From: Margaritispora aquatica
Lineage: Eukaryota; Ascomycota; Leotiomycetes; Helotiales; Discinellaceae
Reading direction: 5' to 3'
Length of the DNA: 64,000 nucleotides
Assembly (NCBI GenBank): GCA_007644065.1
Contig: VJWN01000012.1
Span: 1,291,758-1,355,757, forward strand
A model generated the notes under the pieces. That model did not search any database, had not been told where the DNA came from, and was given only the letters and a program-made list of their open reading frames with translations. The translations under genes and the position numbers were made by a program. Positions within the stretch are counted from its first letter, which is position 1, and each line of letters opens with the position of its first letter. Shown in pieces: positions 34,574-45,505 of this stretch.

Positions 34574-36105
34574 ATGGGGAACGGCATCACAAGCTATTTG
34601 ATCTTCTTGATTGGCGTAGCGATCCTGGGACCGCTGCAATTTGGTCTTCATCTTGTATGATTTCTGCTTGAAAGGCATCTATTTCGAGATTCTAACAAAT
34701 GTAGGCCGAGCTTAATGCCCCCGCCGAAGCTTTAACATGCAAGATGTTCCACGGAGACCAGCAGACAGCTCAGCACTGGCTGTTCTCACGATGCATTCCC
34801 ATGTCCGAAATCGAATTCGCTAGTCTGTCCTCTATCTTCGTTCTCGGTGGCTTCATCGGTGCCATGACTTCTGGTCCATTGTCGAATAAACGAGGCAAGC
34901 TGTTTGTTATGCGGTTCGCTACAATCCTGTTCATAGTTGGATCCATACTGCAGACGTTGGCCGGCACGGTATTCTTGATGCAAGTTGGCAGAATAGTGGT
35001 AGGCTTAGGTTCGGGGGCTGCCACGGTTATTGTGCCACTTTACGTCTCAGAGCTTGCACCGCCTAAGCAAAGGGGCTTCTTCGGATCTTTCACGCAGGTT
35101 TCGATCAATATGGGCATTCTTGTCACCCAATCGTTTGGCTACTTTCTCAGCAAGGACCTATTATGGAGAGCGATCATGAGCGTTGGAGCTGTTCTCGGAT
35201 TGGTACACTCTGTTGGATTGCTGTTTGCAGTTGACAGCCCGGTCTGGCTTGCCATTCATGTGGATTCACAAAAGGCTTTGGCGGTACTACAAAAGATCCG
35301 TGGCAACGGATATGATATCAGCGAAGAGGTAGGAACCTGGAAGAGAGGAAAGAGAATTGGCCAAGAAGACGGATCAGCGGAAGAGATTGCCCAGCCACTT
35401 CTCAGACGACAAAGCGCCGCATCTACGACCGATGTTCATGCCACCTCACATGTCTCCATGTACTCAATACTTTCAGATTCTCAATACCGCCCAGCATTTA
35501 TTGCTGTGGTCGGTGTTATGCTCATCCAGCAATTCACAGGTATTAACGGAATTATGTTGTACTCGGTCTCGTTGCTCAAGGGTGTGTTGCCAGTCAGCTC
35601 TGCGTCACTCACGATTGTCATATCATGTTTCAATCTTGGATCAACTTTGGCGCTTTCCTCGCTTCCCGACAAGATTGGTAGAAAGATGACACTCCTTATC
35701 TCCATTGCTGGAATGGGATTGTCGTCTTTAGCTCTAGCGTTTTCCCTTGTCTTCAAACTACAGTATTTGTCTGCCCTTTCCGTCATACTATTTGTCGTCT
35801 TCTTCGCAGGTGGCTTGGGGCCTGTGCCATTTATCATGGCATCAGAGATGGTTCACGAGGACGCTGTAGGACCTCTCCAAAGCTGTGGATTGGGCGCGAG
35901 TTATTTTGGCACATTTATCGTGGCACAATTCTTCCCAGTGCTCAATTCATTCTTGAATGAAATGTTCGGTGGAGCTGGCTGGATCTTTTTCGTCTTCGCA
36001 TGCACAGGAGCTTTGAGCGTCTTGTTTGTGATGGTAAAGGTTCCAGAGACGAAAGGAAAATCTGTGGAGGAAGTTTGGGGAAGAGGACCAATTCGTCAAG
36101 ATTGA
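34574..36105 (+). CDS. MFS sugar-transporter-family protein (Vps73-like)
   Basis: Two exons, 34574-34654 and 34705-36105, give 493 residues. The 50-nt intron is GTATGA...TTCTAAC...TAG. The short first exon supplies membrane segment 1 (YLIFLIGVAILGPLQFGLHLAELNAP). Sugar-porter features are visible: GRIVVGLGSG, VPLYVSELAPPKQRGFFGS (the PxYxxExAPxxxRG motif), DSPVWLA (PESPRWL-like), QQFTGINGIMLYS, and the end motif VPETKGKSVEEVW. It fits the branch that includes yeast Vps73/YBR241C better than classic hexose carriers, so the vacuole is a possible site. It stands 540 bp upstream of the acyl-CoA dehydrogenase on the same strand. Confidence 0.88.
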
Positions 36106-36645
36106 AATCGTTCGAGAGGTTACTTTAGGGTTGGATTGGTTTGATGGATTTGAAATGGGTAGCGTATGCTTTTCGGCGAGTCAGATGATGAGAGAGGTGC
36201 GATCAGTGTCGTTCGCATTTTGTATGATATGATACCCAACATTGTTTTGACTACCTTATACTTATTGCTTGTCCAAAATCAATATGAAGATATGAACATG
36301 GTTATCTGAATGTTCCAAAAGACGGCCCAAATTATGTCCAGGGAAGAAGCCCAAACCACATGTATCACGTGAATTACATCCATGTGGGCCTCGGCTCGTG
36401 ATTGAGAGGGGCTCGGGTATTTGATACTCTCATACTACATCGAGTGAGGATACTTATACATAATCTAGCTGTCACTCATCACGAAATACTAAAAAAGCTT
36501 ATAGCTTGTCTAAATCTATCTAAGTTAGCTGCAATCTCAACTTCTAAATCGCGGTCAACCTAATTTTCCTCACATCTCATCAGTCACAAAGACAATTTAT
36601 CTACCTACTTACTTATATATCCTCCTCTGAATTCTAGTTCCAAAA
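36106..36645. other. Intergenic; promoter of the acyl-CoA dehydrogenase
   Basis: 540 bp. A CTTATATATCC tract (about 36611-36621) lies about 30 bp before the ATG at 36646, after a CT-rich leader-like stretch. Confidence 0.45.
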
Positions 36646-38204
36646 ATGCCAAAACCATTTGGCAGTCTCCTTCCCTGGTCCGAGCCAGCATGGTACTCCG
36701 GCCGCCCATCACCATACTACAACGCCTCACACATCAAGCTGCGAAACTACCTTCGCGAGTGGACCGAAAAGAACGTGGCTGGTCGCGCAGAGGAATGGGA
36801 GAAAGCCGGGCAGATCCCAAATGAAGTCTACTTGCAATGTGCTAAAGATGGCTTGTTGGTGCCGATCGCGTTTGGGAAGGATATCCCGGAGGAGTGGTCG
36901 AAGGAGTATCCGATTGTGGGAGGCGTGAAGGCTAGCGAGTGGAATGGGTTTCATGATTTTATCCTTTGGGATGAGCTGTTTAGAGGGGCGCCCAGTATAT
37001 CGAGTGCGTTTATTGGTTTGGTGAGTTTTTACGCCCCAGAGTTTGTGGGCGGCCAGCATATGCTGAGAGTTGGGCACGTAGGTTGTTGGTGCGCCACCTT
37101 TGAAGCAATATGCTAGTCCGGAACTGCAAGCAAAGTAAGTTAAATTGCCATGTAACAAGTTTCTATTTCTAAAAGATTATAGGATTTTGCCAGAGATTCT
37201 AAGTGGACAGAAGAGGATCTGTCTTGCGATAACCGAGCCATCAGCTGGCTCGGATGTGAGAAATATCACGACGACAGCTGAGAAGACTGCTGACGGGAAG
37301 CACTATCTTGTCAACGGAGAGAAGAAGATAAGTTACTCGCCTAGCTGAAATCCGATTCCATTTGCTGACTTGGTTCCTCACTGGATCACAAACGGCATGT
37401 TTTCAGACTACTTCATGACACTTGTCCGCACAGGCGGTCCCGGTGCTCCAGGCCTCTCAATGCTCTTGATTCCACGCTCCGTCAGAGGTATCAACACGCG
37501 CAAGATTGAAATCGGCGCTTCTGGAATGAGTGCCACAACCTACATCACCTTCGAAGACGCTCTCGTTCCCGTATCCTATCTCGTTGGTTCTGAAGGACAG
37601 GGATTTAGGTACACGATGAGTAACTTCAACCATGAGAGGTTGTGGATCGCATTTCAAGCACTCAGGGGTGCGAGAATCTGCTTGGAAGATGCCATGAGTT
37701 GGTGTATGAAGAGAGAGGCATTTGGGACGACGCTGATTGAGATGCCGGTTGTGAGGCATAAGTTTGGGCATATGGCCAGGCAGATCGATGGCCTGCAGAG
37801 TTGGACGGAGTCGATCATTTATGAGTTGGATAATATGCCTCATGCTCAAGGTAGGTTCGCTTAAGAAATATTAGGTATAAAACTAACATGTTGCAGGCTC
37901 AATGTTACTTGGTGGCACAACCGGCTTGCTGAAAGTACAGGCTGGCATTGTGGGGAAATATATTGCTGATGAGAGTCAAAAACTGCTTGGAGGGTAATAT
38001 TATGCTTAACTCTTAAAACACACTATATATGCTAACAAAAGTAGGCTGGGACTGACAAAGACTGGTCAAGGTGCTCGTATCGAATCAATTGCAAGAGCTA
38101 TTCCAAGTCTCATTGTTCCCGGTGGCTCAGAAGACGTCCTTCTTGATCTTGGAGTTAGGGAAGCGGTCAAGCTTAGCAAGATGGCTCAAAAGGCGAAACT
38201 ATGA
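36646..38204 (+). CDS. Acyl-CoA dehydrogenase with a candidate AT-AC intron
   Basis: Six exons, 36646-37020, 37082-37134, 37183-37327, 37382-37850, 37897-37993 and 38045-38204, give 432 residues in one frame. Domain order is normal: N-terminal helical part, LAITEPSAGSDV (flavin and substrate contact), GEKKWITNGMFSDYF, the beta domain, HERLWIAFQALRGARICLEDAMSWCMKREAFG, and the C-terminal helices with KLLGGLGLTKTGQGARIE. Family members oxidise acyl-CoA thioesters using FAD. The usual YEGT catalytic segment is replaced by VPGGSED, so the acyl substrate is unclear. Four introns are GT-AG. The third, 37328-37381, starts ATAAGT, ends TCAC, has a CTGAC branch site and an in-frame TGA. No GT-AG pair restores WITNG. 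N-terminal Pro-rich start MPKPFGSLLPWSEPAW has no clear organelle signal. Confidence 0.9.
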
Positions 38205-38472
38205 TCTGTAAGGTGGAACTTGAAGATGAATTTTACGTCCACAAGGCAAAAATCCAAACGAATAAGCGAAGACAAAAGCAGAGGTTGATTGCCTGCATGT
38301 GTGGCGGTATCTGAGGTGTATGAAAAAGCTTGTCTAGGTGCATCTGAGGTGACAAAATTCATCTTCGTGCTAGTAGAAGATGTAACAAGAAGAAATGGAT
38401 GTAGTTAACTTGTTGGAAGAGGATTTAAACGCAATTGAAATGAACTTTAACATGAAGTTTTCACTGTTATCC

Positions 38473-39486
38473 TCACATCACAACCACAATCTTCCCCTCA
38501 GTTCTACCCTCCCACATTGCAGCAAACCCCTCTTTCGTATCTTTCAACTTCAATACCTGTCCAATATGCGGCACAATACCCTTCTCATCCACAAACGCTA
38601 TCAAATCCTTAAACTCCTGCAAGCTTCCCAGATAGCACCCCTTAATATCAATCTGGTTGATAAACACAAAACTACAATCCATCGGCACTATCACACCCGA
38701 ATGCCCACCACACAACACAATCGTCCCTCCAAGCTTCACGTACCCAAGACTCGCTTCCCACGTCGCACTGCCGCTCGTATCAAACACCGCATCTGCTTTC
38801 CCAGCCGCCATTGGCTCGCCGGGCGCAAGCACTTCAGCAGCACCAAGACGACGAGCAAGTGCGCACTTCGACTCATTACGCCCTACGCACGATATTACCA
38901 TACCAGCTGCAGCGCCAAGCTGGATGAGCGCCGTACTGACGCCCCCACTGGCACCTTGGACCAGCATTCTCTGCCCAGGCTTCAGCCCACTGCGCGTGAA
39001 AAGCATCCGCCATGCAGTCAACCAAGCGATACCCATCACGCCTGCTGTCTCCATCGACATATTTTCCGGCTTTGGTATGAGGTTCGCTAGAGGAACAGAG
39101 GCATACTCGGCTAGTGTGCCTTCAACCTGCTCGCTGAAGACGTGACGATCGGGGTCGAGGGACTCGTCGCCGATGTAGGTGGGCGAGCCCATGCATGGGT
39201 AGATGATTACGGATTCGGTGGTGCCCGATGGCGAGGTGATTGTGCCGGCTCCTTCGCAGCCTATGATTCGCGGGAAAGGCGTGTTGATGAGGCCACGCAT
39301 AGTGAAGATGTCGTGGAAGTTGAGACCGACTGTTGCCATTTTGACGTTTTGGAAACCTGGTACAATGGCGGGTATAGGTGCGTCGAGGATGTAGTCGAGC
39401 GAGGACGCTGGGTCGTCTAGATTGGGCTCTGATATGGATATGGCTTCCATGACGGCGGGTGTGTTGGCACTTTCCTCGAAAAGCAT
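38473..39486 (-). CDS. MDR-superfamily alcohol dehydrogenase / zinc-type oxidoreductase
   Basis: An intronless 337-residue protein. The N-terminal catalytic domain shows VGLNFHDIFTMRG and GCEGAGTITSPSG. The cofactor domain shows MLVQGASGGVSTALIQLGAAAG (the GxSGGV nucleotide loop), VGRNESKCALARRLGAAEVL and LGGTIVLCGG. The Cys of GCEGAG sits where GHE lies in classic zinc ADHs. I do not see the full structural-zinc Cys cluster, so zinc dependence is uncertain. It is probably an NAD(P)H-dependent reductase or dehydrogenase of a small alcohol, aldehyde or enone. It converges with the acyl-CoA dehydrogenase and is divergent from the Zn2Cys6 regulator, an arrangement often seen in co-regulated fungal clusters. 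Confidence 0.85.
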   Translation of the reverse strand: MLFEESANTPAVMEAISISEPNLDDPASSLDYILDAPIPAIVPGFQNVKMATVGLNFHDIFTMRGLINTPFPRIIGCEGAGTITSPSGTTESVIIYPCMGSPTYIGDESLDPDRHVFSEQVEGTLAEYASVPLANLIPKPENMSMETAGVMGIAWLTAWRMLFTRSGLKPGQRMLVQGASGGVSTALIQLGAAAGMVISCVGRNESKCALARRLGAAEVLAPGEPMAAGKADAVFDTSGSATWEASLGYVKLGGTIVLCGGHSGVIVPMDCSFVFINQIDIKGCYLGSLQEFKDLIAFVDEKGIVPHIGQVLKLKDTKEGFAAMWEGRTEGKIVVVM

Positions 39487-40171
39487 CTTGTGGACTTTAT
39501 TGTTGCGAGAGAGACTGTGCTGCTGCTTTGACGGTTCGGTGAACTTGGAGTAGGATCAAGACAAATAAGGAAGAGAACGAGTACTTATACACCCCACGAA
39601 GTATCACTGCATTCAAGGAAAACACAATCACCATTTCAGTTGCGGCATTGGCAAGCAACTCCGCAACTCCGCACCATTGCACAAAGTCCGCAATTACATT
39701 CCAAAACCTCTAGTTTGTGCTTACGATCTTCACTATGTTAGATTAGACAAGATAATATCCACTTATGATCATGCTTAAGGCATGGATATGACATGCCCTG
39801 TAATTGTAAATATTGATTTTGTTGTATGTGTATGTGGTCGCGAGATAACAAGTTGCATGAGAATTGCCCACATCATGAAGAAAGCAGATCAAATAAAGAT
39901 GCCATAAGCGGAAAAGACTGAAAAATTGCAATATAACTTAGGTACTTAAGCAAGCTAAGATTAAAGCACATGTACCTAGAGCATAAGAGAAAATCTCAAG
40001 TGTAGGTCCTCACTCTGCAACAAATAAGCGAGATCCAATAGGGGGCCCACTTAGCACTTTGCTGACAAGCTATTGCTTACCAAGCGACAGAAGTCCGCCT
40101 GGCAACTCCGCAGTGATCAACTCACCAAGCTTTTCCTCAATAATTTCAACAGAAGATATTCAATTCCAGAG
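39487..40171. promoter_or_regulatory. Divergent promoter region between the MDR gene and the Zn2Cys6 regulator
   Basis: 685 bp between divergent starts. Repeated CTCCGCA/TCCGCA words occur (about 39659-39693 and 40092-40113) and resemble CGG-type half-sites for Zn2Cys6 proteins on the opposite strand. This is suggestive only, because I did not test spacing or enrichment. Confidence 0.35.
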
Positions 40172-41329
40172 ATGCCTACAGCAATGAAAACGAAGCAGAA
40201 ATCTTGCGTGCCATGCGCAAGCGCAAAACGCCGCTGCGATTTGACAACTCCGCAGTGTGCCCGCTGCATCGCGAGAGGAGCGGACTGCATGTACAGGACA
40301 TCTCTATCTCCGCGAAGAGAAAGAATAAAGGCTCAGACAGCTTCAGTAACATCCCAACCACTTGTCCGAAACCAACTGCCTATCTTGCCCGAGCCGTTAT
40401 CAGTTTCATATCCCTCGCCTCAACATTCGCATACAGACTTGGAATATATTGTCAATCCAGGAACTATCAACAATGACGACTCTTTCTTCGCTACCTACGA
40501 CGAGCGACTCCTTACCTACCCATTACCCCAAATCGGCGTCATGGAGCGATCACGCATCCGCTTCCTCGTCAAGCAGCTGAAGTCCTATCCCGGCAAACTC
40601 GTCCAGACAGGTCGTACACCATTCATCCACCCACACCTCTTCTCGCCTAGCATGCACCCATCACTTCAAGAAGCTATCTCGGCTTCTGCTCTATACGCAG
40701 CTAAAGATGCACGCAATGAAGACATAGTCTGGGAGGTACTCTCAAACAACGTCGCGAACCTCATGCTGCGTGCTCAAACGCCATGGTCGCTGTCCTCGCA
40801 TCTCGCTTGCGTGCAAGCTCTCATAATCTTCCAGATCATCAGGCTCTTCGATGGCGAGATTAGGGCACGCTCTGAAGGCGAAATAAGCGAGTCCGTTCTC
40901 GTAGAATGGACTTCTAGTATGGCTGCGCGAACGAGCATTCTCACTTCCCCGTCTACGAATACTCAGAACTCATGGGAGAGCTGGGTGTTTGCGGAGACAG
41001 TGGCGAGGACGGTAATTGTGAGTTTGATGGTGCAGGCGATGTATTCGATTCAAAAACATGGGTATTGTACTCTTGTGGACGCTGTGACTGAGTTGTCCTT
41101 CTCGGCACAGAAGAAGTTGTGGGAAGCGAAGAGTGCGTTGCACTGGCGGCGGGTCTATGACGGGGAGTCAAGGATAAATGTGTTGAGGATGGAGTTTGAT
41201 GCCATGTGGGAAGGGTTGGGTATAGAGGATTTGGATGAGCTAGGGTTATTGATGATGGTTACGTATAATGGAGTTGATGGAGTCAACGAGTGGATCTTGA
41301 AGAAAGGGGGTTTGAGTATGATTGACTGA
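40172..41329 (+). CDS. Zn2Cys6 (Gal4-type) transcription factor
   Basis: A 385-residue protein starting at the ATG at 40172 (the frame upstream lacks an ATG). The binuclear zinc cluster lies at about residues 11-38: C-x2-C-x6-C-x6-C-x2-C-x6-C (CVPC...CDLTTPQCARC...C), with a basic linker after it. The rest is helical: GVMERSRIRFLVKQLKSYPGKLVQTGRTPFIHP and WSLSSHLACVQALIIFQIIRLFDG resemble the regulatory domain of small fungal regulators in secondary-metabolite and catabolic clusters. It lacks the long middle-homology region of large family members. It probably controls neighbouring genes (inference from position between two MDR oxidoreductases). Confidence 0.88.
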   Translation: MPTAMKTKQKSCVPCASAKRRCDLTTPQCARCIARGADCMYRTSLSPRRERIKAQTASVTSQPLVRNQLPILPEPLSVSYPSPQHSHTDLEYIVNPGTINNDDSFFATYDERLLTYPLPQIGVMERSRIRFLVKQLKSYPGKLVQTGRTPFIHPHLFSPSMHPSLQEAISASALYAAKDARNEDIVWEVLSNNVANLMLRAQTPWSLSSHLACVQALIIFQIIRLFDGEIRARSEGEISESVLVEWTSSMAARTSILTSPSTNTQNSWESWVFAETVARTVIVSLMVQAMYSIQKHGYCTLVDAVTELSFSAQKKLWEAKSALHWRRVYDGESRINVLRMEFDAMWEGLGIEDLDELGLLMMVTYNGVDGVNEWILKKGGLSMID

Positions 41330-42020
41330 TATGTTGGGGACGGATTGTTTAGGGTTATCTTGCTGCAACTTGAAGAAAGGTGAGCACTTCCAGAAGGTTT
41401 CATGATAATGTTAGTGATCTAAACACAGTCTGAATTCGACTTAGCTAAGGTAGCTAAGAAAGTATCCTGGGCAGGATAACCATTACATGATATTATATAT
41501 CCTTTGCAAAATTATTGCAGATATATCCGGAAGATACAACTCTTCATTTCCATCAAGCTGGTTAGTTACCTATTCAAGCAAACCCCTGTACAAAAGCTGA
41601 TATTCCTTCGTGTGTGCTGAGCAACAGCAAAAGATAACGGGACGACATCAGGGTCACATGACGTCCAGCTGAACTGAGACAATTTCGTTTTCACTGCAGC
41701 CCCTTCATGTGCGTGCCCAGCAGGCAGCACAGTTTCTCGCATTACATCTCGGCCTCCGAGATCCTTCTGACCAGTCACAAGATAAAATACGAAGTCGTTG
41801 TAACGTGGAATCGGGACGTTGATGTCCTTTCTGACTGAAGAGCCGTCAGAAAAGCGGGGTGGTTTGTCAGAAGCCCAATCAAGTGCACATGGCCTGAACC
41901 CTGCATCAGAAGGAAGGCGCTCAGTACTTATTGAGAGAACGTCGACAAATTTGGATATGTTGATGTCTTCTCATTTATCAACGTTGACGAAAGTGAATCT
42001 GAATCAGAAAAGTTCAAGAA
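41330..42020. other. Intergenic, 0.69 kb
   Basis: 3' flank of the regulator and promoter of the second MDR gene. An ATG at 41819 opens a 107-codon frame overlapping the MDR start in another frame. I consider it leader or noise. Confidence 0.45.
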
Positions 42021-43195
42021 ATGGCGACTCCACAAGAACGAAAAACAATGCGAGGGTGGTCGCACACCACACCAGGACCACCAGAATTAGTCCTCAAGCT
42101 GTCATCAGACTTACCTTATCCTTCAAAGGTAGGACCAACTGAGGTCCGCGTTGAGATTAGCCATGCGGCTTTGAATCCTGGAGCATCGATTTTCACCAAA
42201 CTCCTACCCATGGTGTTTCGAACGAAGCCTTCTATTCCTGACATGGACTTTGCAGGTACTCTCGTCTCAATAGGTGAAGCTGTTCCGGTATCTCGTAATC
42301 TCAAGATTGGTACCAAGGTGTTTGGAAACATTCCAGTGCCCGAGTATGTTGGCAAAGGGAAAGGTTCGATGGCTGAGTTTGTGGTCGTGGATTCCAAGCA
42401 GGTGATGGAAATCCCAAGCAACATGCCACCTGAACAGGCGGCTGGTTTGGGAATAGCAGGAGTTACCGCGGTTATTATGATCGATGCTGCAAAGTTGGTC
42501 GAGGGTGATAGGGTGTTGGTGAATGCTGCCAGTGGTGGTGTCGGAAGCTTGGTTGTGCAGATGGCAAAGAACGTTGTTGGTGAGAATGGAAAAGTCGTTG
42601 CAATATGCTCTGGCAGAAATGCCGAAATGGTTAAGGGTCTTGGTGCAGATGAGGTATGTGATTTGAATATCGATTTGTTACAGACACTAATTCGATCCAG
42701 GTTGTTGACTACACAGCACATGAGTCTGTTTCTGACTACCTGTCAACTTTGTGCTCTGATCGCAATGAATTTGACAGTATGATGGATTGCTTGGGAAATC
42801 AGGATTTATGGCTCAACTGCGCGAGGTTCTTGAAGACTGGGCAGCCATATGTGACCGTCGGCGTGAACCCTGGCGGAACCATTTGTTGGAGCACTCTGCT
42901 TTGGTCAGTTTGGAAGATGATGAGTAATGCATTATGGCCAAGCATCCTTGGTGGAGGGAAGAGGCCTTGGGTGCAGGTCACAGCTATGGCGAATTTGAAG
43001 GATATGGAGACTCTCGCTTCGATGGTCGCCGAGGGAAAGTTGAAGGTTCCAATAGACTCGCTGTGGGAAATGGAGGATGGTTTGAAGGTATGTGAAACCA
43101 CTACGGGCTTTGTAGCTTGTGCTGACGATTCCCAGGCTTATGAACGCATGCTGAGTAAACATGCTCGTGGAAAGGTGATTGTGAAGATCAACTGA
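42021..43195 (+). CDS. MDR-superfamily quinone oxidoreductase-like / enoyl reductase-like protein
   Basis: Three exons, 42021-42653, 42701-43087 and 43136-43195, give 359 residues. Intron 2 is 48 nt with no in-frame stop (GTATGT, GTGCTGAC, CAG); removing it restores DGLKAYERMLSKHARGKVIVKI, the usual MDR ending. Motifs: HAALNPGASI, DMDFAGTLVSIGEAV, VLVNAASGGVGSLVVQMAKN (NADPH loop AxxGGVG) and CSGRNAEMVKGLGADEVVDYTAHES. It is zinc-free, like quinone oxidoreductases, mammalian RTN4IP1 and fungal trans-acting enoyl reductases. An NADPH-dependent reduction of a C=C bond or quinone is likely. No polyketide synthase lies in this window, so a trans-enoyl reductase role is not supported. Confidence 0.87.
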
Positions 43196-44218
43196 TCACA
43201 GCAAGCAGCGCGGAAAGCGCATTCTTTATCGATACTCCCCTCAACTTTTTTTAATGACATTGGGAGAAACGTAAGTCGAGTATTCTCAGGTTGTCAGTAG
43301 TGGCGAAGTGTTCAGCATAACTGATTTCCACAAAAGAAAAACTGTTCCAAAAGAGGATGACTTGATAAATAACCCTCTCGGCTGTTTTTTTTCTGACTCG
43401 GGGATGAAAAATGTGAGACCCGTATTGTTACCAAAGCCACAATACAAGCTTACTACTGGGCCAAGTCAAGCCACCAGCCCCTTCCCCGGGAATCTTCTGG
43501 TCACTAAACAAGCTTCTATTTCGAACATCATCGAATGAGCTGAGAGGTCAGTGACAATAACAAATGTGAGGTAGATACTTCTCCAGTTGTCTCGAGCCAT
43601 TCAGCCCTGATTAATCCCTGGTGCTGCCATCTCCAATCAAGACCTTCATGTTCTCGTCCCACAAAGCTGGAGATGTCTCCTATTTATGAATCTCAATCAA
43701 TCGAACACCTCCCTGAAGAATGAGTCAAGGATGTCCGGATAATACCGAAACCCCAGGATGCTTCGGCTCTCTCGGCTGCTTCCCCCATACCAAAAGAGTA
43801 ATAAGGATCAGACGAAAAAAGGCATCTGCCATGTGGGAAGAGCGAGCCGCTGCAGGGGTAACTTTCTGGGACCGCAACAACCTGCCTTTGGCCTACCCAT
43901 CACCCGGTTGTGTCTTGCAGCTGTTCCCACATTTAGCGGTTCGGGAATCCCAAGACCGCCCAAATGCACGTGTGAGAAGTGTTCAGATACACTTTTTCGG
44001 TTTGAGGGAAAGAAGATCCCCGCGCCCCCAAAGCCTGTTCGTAAAGTGGGCAGGAAGTCCGAGCGGTTTGATTCTGTTGACGATATACATAGGAAAGTGG
44101 ATCTGCACCATCAGTTGACGTCCGGCTCGTCGACAAACTGTGAGATTGCAAGCACGCAAGCAAGGGCTCATAGCTGATTTTATCGATATATCAAGTACGC
44201 TCTGACAACTCGGTGACC
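43196..44218. other. Intergenic, 1.0 kb
   Basis: Two overlapping frames (43720-44118 and 43758-44177) look GC-richer than the surroundings but have no splice structure, homology I recognise or good composition. Not called as genes. Confidence 0.4.
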
Positions 44219-45505
44219 ATGTTCACTACTGTGCCATACTCTGCTAGAGGGGCATCGGTTGTTGCATGTTCGATTTCGACTGTGGTCATTGCTGGACTTG
44301 TTGTGCTACTTCGATTCTTTACACGATGGAAGCTCCTCAAGTTTATCGGCCCAGAGGATTGGTGCATCGGCTTAGCTTTGGTGAGTTAAGTCATCTTGTT
44401 GTGGAAGTAAGGATAAAGCTGATCGAGGTCATTTGAGCAGCTTTTCTCTGTTGGAAATTCTATTGGTATGATTTATCGTGAGTAAACACTACCAGCTACC
44501 AGTAGGTATTTCTCGGTCGACTAACGTATTGCAGAGACCAAATACGCGCTTGGACAGCATATCTCGACCCTTTCTGAATGGCAAATCATGATGTTCCTAA
44601 AGGTATGACCCGTTACTCTGGAATCAACTGCCTGTGTGTGTATATTGACCCAACTTTAGTGCTGCTACGCAACTATAATAGCATACAATATTAGTTTGAC
44701 TCTCGCTAAAACATCCGTTTTGTTACTTTACCTTCGAATATTCTTCACCCCCAAGATGAAGATCGCTTGTTATGTCCATATGGCATTCGTGGGACTTTGC
44801 GGAGTCTGGCTAGTGGCTGGGACAGCTTTTTCCTGCCTCCCAATATCGGCGTTTTGGGACAAATCGATAACTGGCCGCTGTCTCCCAAATGTGCCGATAT
44901 GGTTTCTGGCTTCTGGACTCAATATCGCGACAGATATCAGCATATTTGTCTTTCCTATTCCAGTCATTCGTACCTTGGTTCTACCAAAACGGCAAAAGAT
45001 AGGGCTTTATTTTGTCTTTGCTCTTGGATTTTTGTAAGTTTCTCCTGAACCCAAAACATAAAACAAGTTGAAAGTCCTATACTGATTATATAGTGTCTGT
45101 ATGATATCGATCACCAGACTATATTCACTGCACGTTGCAGCAATGTCAACTGATCCAGCCTGGGATAACATTGGAATTGCCAATTGGTCTTCCATCGAAT
45201 TGAACATGGCAATCATTTGTCCTTCCCTTGCAACTTTGAAGCCGCTGGTAGTCCGATTGTTTCCACATCTTCTCAGCTCAACTGTGAAGGGTGACCAGGA
45301 GAGCAGTGAAGAGCTCACTGCCAGCACAGGTCTGGGGATAAAAAGCTTCATCTTCGAGGAACCGCCTAGGAAGGCATATTTACCGCCAAAGCGTGTGGAG
45401 GATAAGGCCAGTGGCTTGGGCGAATTGGTTACGCCAGACACTTTTGATCTCGTTCAACTTGAAGGGGGGTTGATCCGACTCTTGCCAAAAACTACACAGA
45501 AGTAA
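44219..45505 (+). CDS. Fungal rhodopsin-like seven-helix integral membrane protein
   Basis: Five exons, 44219-44380, 44441-44477, 44535-44602, 44660-45033 and 45094-45505, give 350 residues. Segments in order: VVACSISTVVIAGLVVLLRFFTRWKLL, then the family motif GPEDWCIGLAL, YQTKYALGQHISTL, a helix IIAYNISLTLAKTSVLLLYLRIF (the LxKxSxLxLYxRIF motif), VHMAFVGLCGVWLVAGTAFSC, the loop FWDKSITGRCLP, LNIATDISIFVFPIPVIRTL, LPKRQKIGLYFVFALGFFVCMISITRLYSL, and NWSSIELNMAIICPSLATLKPLV. These are hallmarks of the large fungal SAT4/rhodopsin-like family. It lacks an N-terminal CFEM domain. The C-terminal ~90 residues are cytosolic. Function unknown for nearly all members. It has the same orientation as the upstream MDR gene. 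Confidence 0.87.

Noticed and set aside
37328..37381. Reading the stop here as decay of the acyl-CoA dehydrogenase
   Set aside because: The rest of the gene is intact over six exons, and removal of exactly an AT-AC unit restores a conserved motif.
42021..43195. Trans-acting enoyl reductase of a polyketide cluster
   Set aside because: No polyketide synthase or other backbone enzyme in the window.
43720..44177. Two overlapping frames, one Cys-rich at its start
   Set aside because: No splice structure, signal peptide or recognisable similarity; composition not convincing.
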